From Candidatus Sodaliphilus limicaballi (GTDB lineage: Bacteria; Bacteroidota; Bacteroidia; Bacteroidales; Muribaculaceae), in contig JAGHSP010000269.1 in the NCBI GenBank assembly GCA_018065815.1, positions 1-12,161 of the forward strand: a stretch of 12,161 nucleotides of DNA, given 5' to 3'. Within the stretch, counting starts at the first letter, position 1. Every line of letters starts with the position of its first letter. The translations under genes were made by a program, and so were the position numbers. The notes under the pieces were generated by a model, which worked only from the letters and a program-made list of their open reading frames with translations, did no database searches and was not told the DNA's origin. Shown here piece after piece: positions 7,956 to 12,161 of this stretch.

Positions 7956-8678
7956 TTATTTCTTTTCTACAGACTCCTTAATCATCTTATTAAAAGCTTC
8001 GTCCCTACCGGTCAATAAACGCACTAACTTATAAACCGTGGTAGCAGGGTTGTGCTGATGGAATCGAGTATCCAGAAACTCACATGCCTGCTTCTCTGCC
8101 CATCGTACGGCCATTACTTCATCGCATCCACAGCGTGACAAAATATCACGCATTAACTTATCATTCTTCTGGTACTTGTATGACTTGTCACCTAATCTAT
8201 TACGGACTCTGTCTGTTATGATTGCGGCATACTCTGTTCTTTCCATTGAAGTACTTCGGTTGTCAAAATGATAGACATACCACAATTCAAAAGCCTCGTT
8301 ACTCCACGCACAATTTATATTATTCTGACTCGCCTTCATAATGGCATTGTCAAAATCCGTATCTGGGAATCCGTCTTTGTCAAACACGGCCCATACCGAG
8401 TCGTATGGTTCACCTTTCTTCTCTGCTTTTTCCCGAAGCTTGATAGCCTCATCTACGACTGCCAACGTATTGATGCCGCCTCCATCAGATAAGACATCAA
8501 AAACTAAACTGCTGGAGTTCCTCATCATACTGAAGGACTTGAAGTAATTTGGTTCTGTCTTGCTGCCCTCGCATACTACCAAAACCTTACATCGAATGCT
8601 ACGTTCAATCTCTTGACGTGTGAGTGGAGCAAGTTCAATCTTTCTCTCCAACTCCTCTATTCGTAACTTCTTTGCCAT
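7956..8678 (-). CDS. rloB: RloB-family Toprim-like protein (AbiLii type)
   Basis: 240 residues, matching the RloB family in length and motifs. After a basic/acidic N-terminal helix comes Val-Leu-Val-Val-Cys-Glu-Gly-Ser-Lys-Thr-Glu-Pro-Asn-Tyr-Phe (32-46), with the Toprim-like catalytic Glu37; then Val-Trp-Ala-Val-Phe-Asp-Lys-Asp (95-102), giving the Asp-x-Asp pair 100/102 expected to bind metal; then Trp-Ser-Asn-Glu-Ala-Phe-Glu-Leu-Trp-x-x-x-His (125-137) and Asn-Pro-Ala-Thr-Thr (210-214), both typical of RloB. The key acidic residues are present, so nuclease activity is plausible. The ATG at 8678 is 5 bases past the stop of the upstream ATPase, which indicates translational coupling. In AbiL of lactococci the same pair (AbiLi ATPase, AbiLii RloB) gives abortive infection. 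The target is unknown. Confidence 0.9.
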   Translation of the reverse strand: MAKKLRIEELERKIELAPLTRQEIERSIRCKVLVVCEGSKTEPNYFKSFSMMRNSSSLVFDVLSDGGGINTLAVVDEAIKLREKAEKKGEPYDSVWAVFDKDGFPDTDFDNAIMKASQNNINCAWSNEAFELWYVYHFDNRSTSMERTEYAAIITDRVRNRLGDKSYKYQKNDKLMRDILSRCGCDEVMAVRWAEKQACEFLDTRFHQHNPATTVYKLVRLLTGRDEAFNKMIKESVEKK

Positions 8679-8683
8679 AATCG

Positions 8684-9973
8684 TTAGTCATTATAGGATT
8701 CAATATAAGGGATAGCACCATAGCGCCCACGTATGTAGTTACGTTCCATATTGCCATCACCACGAGGTTTGCTGCCATCAGGCAACACGATGTCCATCAT
8801 GTTGTACAGGTCAGTACGTTCCTGTTCATCTTTCTCCGTAAACCAGATTTGATCACGGCGGAGTTGCTTGCTCGACAACAGGTTCGTGTCATGGGTTGTA
8901 AATATCAACTGAGCACCATGAGGATTGCGTTTTGGATCGTTAAACAGAGATATTATTTCTAACGAAATCAAAGGATGCATCTTTGCATCCAGTTCATCCA
9001 CGACCAAAATGTTCCCATTCATTAGGGTATCAAAGAAGGGCCCTGCCATATCAAAGAGTTTCTTTGTACCCTCTGACTCCATATCGTCAAAATTGAATGT
9101 CGTGGTCTCCTTGCGATTTCCCATCTCGTCGTATATGCCATGTGTTGTAAACACTTTTATCTGTTTCTTTCCGTTTAAATCCCTAATCAGATCCTTTCTT
9201 AATTCATTCGGCAGGTCATCGGGCAAATCCGTTACTGAGAAATCACGTTGAACTGCTGTAATATCAGAAAAGCCCAACTTGACACGAGAAAAGAACATCT
9301 TCATATCAAGACATCCTGGTAGATTCGCGTTCAACATATGCTTGGAAAACATTTGATAACCACCAGTCTCTATTCCTGACAGAACATTAAACTTGTCACG
9401 AAAAAACTGGATGATGGAATTACTTATAGAACCGCCCAATTGGCCTACTAATGACAGAAATAAACGATTGTCGTTAGTACGTTCTTCCAACCCCTCGCCT
9501 TCATGAAAATGTTTTTCATTAACGCCAATGCCCTCACTATTTCGAAGGAACAGTTTTGTGTTACTACCATTCTTCTCAATACGAATTAAAACCTCCTCAA
9601 CAATACTCTTAGCATTGTTTGCTAAAATGTAATAATAATGAATATTATCAACGACTATGTCTATTTCACATCGAGTAGGAGTATCCTGATTACTATCGTT
9701 TAGTATAAATGGTTCATACAGCAACCTGTCTCCATCGTTTATGGATACAGATGTAAGAATCATTCGAGACATAGCTGACATTGCACGAGTCATATTACTC
9801 TTGCCACTCGAGTTGGCACCATAAATAGCAGCAGTACGAAGAAAACGATAATTCCCACATGTTACGATATTATCAATGGGATCATCCTTTATTGCCGTTG
9901 GCAAGAATGAAATTGTTTTACGTTGGCATATAGAACGGAAATTTTCAACTGTAAAAGAAAGCAACGCATCCAT
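8684..9973 (-). CDS. SMC/ABC-type AAA ATPase partner of RloB (RloA/AbiLi-like)
   Basis: 429 residues, close to the usual length for this family. The N-terminus Phe-Thr-Val-Glu-Asn-Phe-Arg-Ser (7-14) is the typical first strand of OLD/RecF-like ATPases. Walker A is Gly-Ala-Asn-Ser-Ser-Gly-Lys-Ser (52-59). A signature-like Glu-Ser-Glu-Gly-Thr-Lys-Lys-Leu (299-306), Walker B Ile-Leu-Val-Val-Asp-Glu-Leu-Asp (322-329) and an H-loop His361 follow. The C-terminus contains Tyr-Ile-Arg-Gly-Arg-Tyr-Gly-Ala-Ile-Pro (413-422), characteristic of ATPases paired with RloB. There is no Toprim domain in this protein; RloB would supply it in trans, as AriB does for AriA in PARIS. The ATG at 9973 follows a consensus promoter by about 33 bases, so this is the first gene of the operon. 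It probably senses phage activity or holds RloB inactive, which is inference from relatives. Confidence 0.9.
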   Translation of the reverse strand: MDALLSFTVENFRSICQRKTISFLPTAIKDDPIDNIVTCGNYRFLRTAAIYGANSSGKSNMTRAMSAMSRMILTSVSINDGDRLLYEPFILNDSNQDTPTRCEIDIVVDNIHYYYILANNAKSIVEEVLIRIEKNGSNTKLFLRNSEGIGVNEKHFHEGEGLEERTNDNRLFLSLVGQLGGSISNSIIQFFRDKFNVLSGIETGGYQMFSKHMLNANLPGCLDMKMFFSRVKLGFSDITAVQRDFSVTDLPDDLPNELRKDLIRDLNGKKQIKVFTTHGIYDEMGNRKETTTFNFDDMESEGTKKLFDMAGPFFDTLMNGNILVVDELDAKMHPLISLEIISLFNDPKRNPHGAQLIFTTHDTNLLSSKQLRRDQIWFTEKDEQERTDLYNMMDIVLPDGSKPRGDGNMERNYIRGRYGAIPYIESYND

Positions 9974-10012
9974 GAATAATAGTATTTTTGAGAGTTTACG
10001 TAATTATTTGTG

Positions 10013-10044
10013 CAAAGATACATAATAAATTCCGAATATACAAA
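10013..10044 (-). promoter_or_regulatory. Consensus promoter of the ATPase/RloB operon
   Basis: On the minus strand TTTG (10041-10044), 20 bases, then TATCTTTG (10013-10020), an exact TAnnTTTG. The start of transcription would be near 10006, leaving a leader of about 33 bases to the ATG at 9973. The -7 box continues with CAC, as in the two promoters near 11274 and 11504. Confidence 0.8.
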
Positions 10045-10049
10045 TGATT

Positions 10050-10066
10050 TTGAGAAAATTTCTCAA
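10050..10066. promoter_or_regulatory. Perfect palindrome next to the operon promoter, possible operator
   Basis: TTGAGAAA-A-TTTCTCAA, an 8+1+8 perfect inverted repeat, lies 5 bases upstream of the -33 box. Position and symmetry fit a dimeric regulator or an UP-like element. No regulator gene is present in the operon, so the binding protein would be encoded elsewhere. An AT-rich background makes chance palindromes more likely. Confidence 0.4.
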
Positions 10067-10134
10067 TTTTGACATTGTTTTTGTTTCTTGTTAAATTGTG
10101 TATTTCAAAATCACTCTGATTTAAATATATTTTA

Positions 10135-10217
10135 GTACTAGACAAACTTCCTCGCCTCGGTTCTGACATCTACCAACTCGCCTAGCGTCAAGATTAAACT
10201 CTAGGTGCTTATTGTTG
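10135..10217. other. Short GC-richer islet in an AT-rich intergenic region
   Basis: Between the ATPase promoter and the end of the next gene lies a segment (about 10141-10200) that is GC-richer than its surroundings. It contains CTCGCCT or close variants twice and an inverted repeat CGCCTAG/CTAGGTG (10179-10185 with 10201-10207, one G-T pair, 15-base loop). One plus-strand frame reads Leu-Asp-Lys-Leu-Pro-Arg-Leu-Gly-Ser-Asp-Ile-Tyr-Gln-Leu-Ala before TAG, and a minus-strand frame reads Leu-Thr-Leu-Gly-Glu-Leu-Val-Asp-Val-Arg-Thr-Glu-Ala-Arg-Lys-Phe-Val before TAG. It may be a gene-end remnant or a structured element; neither is established. Confidence 0.3.
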
Positions 10218-10233
10218 TTTTTGGTTAACCAAA
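10218..10233. repeat. Right copy of a 16-base direct repeat bracketing the defence module
   Basis: TTTTTGGTTAACCAAA, 14 of 16 identical to 4011-4026. The last 15 bases plus one more form a perfect 16-bp palindrome TTTTGGTTAACCAAAA (10219-10234), five bases from the stop codon of the neighbouring minus-strand gene. It could be an island end, a protein-binding site, or a weak terminator stem, although no T run follows it on the minus strand. Confidence 0.35.
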
Positions 10234-10238
10234 AGTTG

Positions 10239-11240
10239 TCAATGTATCATGCAAAACACTTCTGTCCAGTATGTAACAATTTTCTTGCTTTGCACACCGC
10301 TCTGCGTCTTTCTTCGCCAGAAATCTTCACGATCTGTTTTATTACTCAACTTTGTAGCGAGTCGGCTAGCCCTGTCCGGATTGAACCTACGAGCAGTAAA
10401 GTTTTGTATGGCATGATGGAAAGTGGGATATAAAATGTCCGTCAGATGTTTTGTTTCCTTTAGCACGAACCACAGGTGAGCAAGGTCATAGATCCGTTCC
10501 ATATCATCAATGAAGTGTAGTATTTCCTTCTTTAAGGCGGCTTTGTCGCCAATGAGATAGTCATCAAGGTTATGGGTTTGCTTCTCCAATATAGGTCGTC
10601 CGTGTTTTCCTTTGGTCACTGCCAGAGTAGAACTTATGACTTCTCGCAGCTCTGTATCTTCGATACCTTTACCCGTCTCTTTCCATTCAGACTTCTTGTC
10701 GTAAGCCAACCGGATGCTTGTCTCAACCGCTTTGTCAATAACAGTCTTGATGCCCTCACGCATGTATATCTTCTGCTTATCACTGAGACTTGTTTTGCCC
10801 AATGCTAAAGACAACTTGGGAAAGCCGTGGTCATACATTATATAATATAGTGCACACATGAGCAAGGAGTTGTTACCCTCGTGAATATCTTCATGGATTT
10901 GACAATAAACCTTGGGTAAAGTCCAACTGGCGGCAATCATTATTCTTTCAATGAGTTCGGACAGTTCTTCTGCGGTCTTGCCCTTTGACAGATTGAAAAC
11001 AATAAACTGGATGACAGATGGTAATGAATCCCAGAAATCTTCCTCTGCATCAAGAGGTAGATAACTACGCGATTCATCTGTTTCCGAGTAATCTTCGTCA
11101 GACCTGCCAAATTCTCTAACAAGGAAACTTTCACCCTCAAAATCTTCCTTGCTCACGGCAATAGTCATATAACCCTTCAGTGCCATCAAATCATCGATGA
11201 CATTGTTTGTTGTTTCCAAAAGGTTTTCTCTTAATGGCAT
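10239..11240 (-). CDS. Unrecognised cytosolic alpha-helical protein
   Basis: 333 residues from the ATG at 11240. The frame can be extended to a TTG at 11285, but the extra codons overlap the -7 box of the promoter (11274-11281), so the ATG start is preferred. No signal peptide or clear transmembrane segment is seen. There is an acidic stretch early (Glu/Asp/Ser-rich, around residues 45-70), a mostly helical middle, and a basic C-terminus (about 275-315, many Arg/Lys). No catalytic motif or family was recognised. It lies on the same strand as and upstream of the ATPase/RloB operon, but a 265-base gap with a separate promoter suggests separate transcription. It is divergent from the antiterminator gene. 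It could be an accessory defence gene, a regulator, or an unrelated passenger; the sequence does not decide. Confidence 0.75.
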   Translation of the reverse strand: MPLRENLLETTNNVIDDLMALKGYMTIAVSKEDFEGESFLVREFGRSDEDYSETDESRSYLPLDAEEDFWDSLPSVIQFIVFNLSKGKTAEELSELIERIMIAASWTLPKVYCQIHEDIHEGNNSLLMCALYYIMYDHGFPKLSLALGKTSLSDKQKIYMREGIKTVIDKAVETSIRLAYDKKSEWKETGKGIEDTELREVISSTLAVTKGKHGRPILEKQTHNLDDYLIGDKAALKKEILHFIDDMERIYDLAHLWFVLKETKHLTDILYPTFHHAIQNFTARRFNPDRASRLATKLSNKTDREDFWRRKTQSGVQSKKIVTYWTEVFCMIH

Positions 11241-11273
11241 CCATGTATAAGTCTTTAAGAACACTTGACTGTG

Positions 11274-11305
11274 CAAATATCGCAAAAAATCTGCTTATAC
11301 ACAAA
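11274..11305 (-). promoter_or_regulatory. Promoter of the unrecognised 333-residue gene
   Basis: Minus-strand TTTG (11302-11305), 20 bases, then GATATTTG (11274-11281), which differs from TAnnTTTG only at the first base, followed by CAC. Transcription would start near 11267, about 27 bases before the ATG at 11240. This placement rules against the upstream TTG as start codon. Confidence 0.65.
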
Positions 11306-11472
11306 CCATTCACTGCAAAAACGCTTTTCCGCACAAAACCTTCATCAAAAAAGCTGTAAAATCCTTCGTGACATCACAAAAACAATGCTCGCAAATGGCT
11401 AACATAATGTAAATGACGATGTGTTCTTGTTCGCTAGGCAAATTAGTAGTTCTTATATTTTTTCAGGAGATT

Positions 11473-11504
11473 CTTGTGCGTTTCGTGTAATTTTTATACC
11501 TTTG
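11473..11504 (+). promoter_or_regulatory. Promoter of the UpxY-like antiterminator gene
   Basis: Plus-strand CTTG (11473-11476; 3 of 4 for TTTG), 20 bases, then TACCTTTG (11497-11504), an exact TAnnTTTG, followed by CACAG. It faces away from the promoter at 11274-11305. No long inverted repeats surround it, so it does not look like the invertible capsule promoters known in Bacteroides fragilis. The stretch 11306-11472 otherwise shows no gene or obvious site. Confidence 0.65.
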
Positions 11505-11694
11505 CACAGATGCTATTATGATTCTTGTTCCCTAATGGCATGACAAATATTATTTTCCATGACAGACTGGAACAGTTTATTTTACGACATATCAAGTGAG
11601 ACAAAATGATCGTCGCTGGTAAGCATAACTTTTGTCTATACTCTATATGGTTTCCCACAGACGCATTCGCCTGAGGGAAAATATTTACACTTCT
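11505..11694 (+). promoter_or_regulatory. Leader of the antiterminator gene with short ORFs
   Basis: About 185 bases of leader precede the ATG at 11695. It contains three short plus-strand ORFs: ATG at 11518 (5 codons, Met-Ile-Leu-Val-Pro), ATG at 11540 (19 codons, stop 11597-11599), and ATG at 11606 (22 codons, stop 11672-11674, which ends 20 bases before the main ATG). UpxY-type proteins act through the leader of their own operon, so an element for recruiting the antiterminator may lie here. Whether any short ORF is translated cannot be judged from sequence. Confidence 0.4.
11651..11680 (+). promoter_or_regulatory. Leader hairpin just upstream of the antiterminator start
   Basis: TTTCCC-A-CAG (11651-11660) pairs with CTG-A-GGGAAA (11671-11680), a 9-bp stem with one A-A mismatch, 14 bases before the ATG at 11695. 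No T run follows, so it is not an ordinary terminator. It could be a pause or recognition hairpin for the antiterminator, or affect translation start. Confidence 0.4.
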
Positions 11695-12161
11695 ATGTGG
11701 CACGTAGTTTATAAGAATCGCAGTTGCAGGGTTGCCGAGCTCGTGAGTGAGCTTGATGCGGCAGGCATCGTGCACTTTATTCCCGAGCAAGCCGTTGAGC
11801 GATATGACGCTGCGGCAGGCGAGATGACCCCTACCACTATGATTGCAATCAACAATATCGTGTTTATTGACACTCACCACGACATCAATGCCGTGGTGCA
11901 CTCGACTGGTGCTCTGCAAGCGCCAATGACCGACCCGCTGACAGGCTTGCCTGCCACTGTGCCCGACAATGAGATGCTTGCATTCCAGCTCGCCTTGCAG
12001 AGCCGCCCTGCCGACGTGAAGCTGCTGTGCGACCCTTACTCCCGCTTTGAGGACCGCCCGCTGGTGCGTGTCAAGGCTGGCCTGTTCAAGGGGCTCACGG
12101 GCCGTGTGGTGCGTATAAGGCGCGACCGCAAGCTAGTGGTGAGCCTGGGCGCTATGGCAGT
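11695..12161 (+). CDS. upxY: UpxY/NusG-family transcription antiterminator (incomplete at right edge)
   Basis: 155 codons are visible and the gene runs off the window; the family is about 170-190 residues, so only the end is missing. The protein starts Met-Trp-His-Val-Val-Tyr-Lys-Asn-Arg-Ser-Cys-Arg-Val, the first strand and helix of the NusG N-terminal domain, with the phrase His-Phe-Ile-Pro-Glu-Gln (about 28-33) at the usual Phe-x-Pro position. A KOW domain follows (about 121-153): Val-Arg-Val-Lys-Ala-Gly-Leu-Phe-Lys-Gly-Leu-Thr-Gly-Arg-Val-Val, then a basic strand and Val-Val-Ser-Leu. Such paralogues load on RNA polymerase and prevent early termination in long polysaccharide operons; in Bacteroides they are the first gene of a capsule locus. 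The ATG at 11695 fits the domain start; an in-frame ATG at 11647 would add 16 residues but lies just ahead of and codes through the leader hairpin. The GC content is clearly higher than in the genes to the left. Confidence 0.85.
   Translation, partial: MWHVVYKNRSCRVAELVSELDAAGIVHFIPEQAVERYDAAAGEMTPTTMIAINNIVFIDTHHDINAVVHSTGALQAPMTDPLTGLPATVPDNEMLAFQLALQSRPADVKLLCDPYSRFEDRPLVRVKAGLFKGLTGRVVRIRRDRKLVVSLGAMA

Noticed and set aside
10180..11439. Inverted repeat GCCTAGCG (10180-10187) and CGCTAGGC (11432-11439) flanking the 333-residue gene
   Set aside because: Only 8 bases match and the flanks do not extend it; such a pair is expected by chance in 12 kb.
11269..11509. Inverted pair CTGTGCAAA (11269-11277) and TTTGCACAG (11501-11509) around the two divergent promoters, suggesting an invertible promoter segment
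   Set aside because: Each arm is only the end of a -7 box plus CACAG. The operon promoter at 10013 carries the same TTTGCAC, so this is shared promoter sequence. The arms are far shorter than known invertible promoter repeats and no invertase is present.
11494..11919. Minus-strand open frame of 141 codons opposite the antiterminator gene
   Set aside because: It overlaps the promoter, leader and NusG-like coding sequence, and its translation has no protein-like features.
1..12161. tRNA, rRNA, CRISPR arrays and transposase genes
   Set aside because: None seen: no cloverleaf-like sequence, no regularly spaced repeats, and no transposase or integrase motifs in the readable frames.

Overview
The window looks like Bacteroidales DNA (Bacteroides/Prevotella/Muribaculaceae type). 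Four promoters fit or nearly fit the Bacteroidota pattern (TTTG, 19-20 bp, TAnnTTTG). Shine-Dalgarno sequences are not evident. There is a lipoprotein with a Cys-Ser-Lys-Asp-Asp-Asp export signal, a secreted protein with a C-terminal tail of the type IX secretion style, and a NusG-like antiterminator of the UpxY type. No rRNA, tRNA, CRISPR array, integrase or intact insertion sequence was seen.

Layout. (1) 1-3955 is fairly GC-rich accessory sequence: a small surface lipoprotein (3-476, minus) with its own promoter, then a large modular secreted SGNH-type hydrolase (750-3881, minus) ending in a strong hairpin terminator. The hydrolase has no signal peptide and no promoter. Its 5' end abuts what reads as the last ~22 codons of a plus-strand gene (to 3955), followed by a terminator (3982-4014). 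This looks like a rearrangement breakpoint. (2) 4015-10238 is AT-richer and holds a defence-type module on the minus strand: an SMC/ABC-type AAA ATPase (8684-9973), an RloB-family Toprim-like protein (7956-8678) 5 bases downstream, a decayed gene remnant (7707-7939), and a large membrane-anchored KAP P-loop NTPase (4542-7613). A consensus promoter (10013-10044) with a perfect 8+1+8 palindrome beside its -33 box sits in front. (3) 10239-11240 (minus) is an unrecognised cytosolic protein with its own promoter. (4) A divergent promoter and a ~190-base leader then drive a plus-strand UpxY/NusG-like antiterminator (11695 to the right edge, incomplete), usually the first gene of a capsular polysaccharide locus.

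How the parts may work together. The ATPase and RloB pair matches the AbiL (AbiLi/AbiLii) layout and is analogous to other two-part OLD-like or PARIS-like systems, in which an ABC-type ATPase senses or scaffolds and a Toprim-fold partner acts as nuclease. KAP NTPases include PifA, which excludes phage T7, so a KAP gene on the same strand downstream, with no promoter of its own visible, may be a third, membrane-located component. This is inference. A 14/16 direct repeat (4011-4026 and 10218-10233) brackets exactly this three-gene module and could mark its ends.
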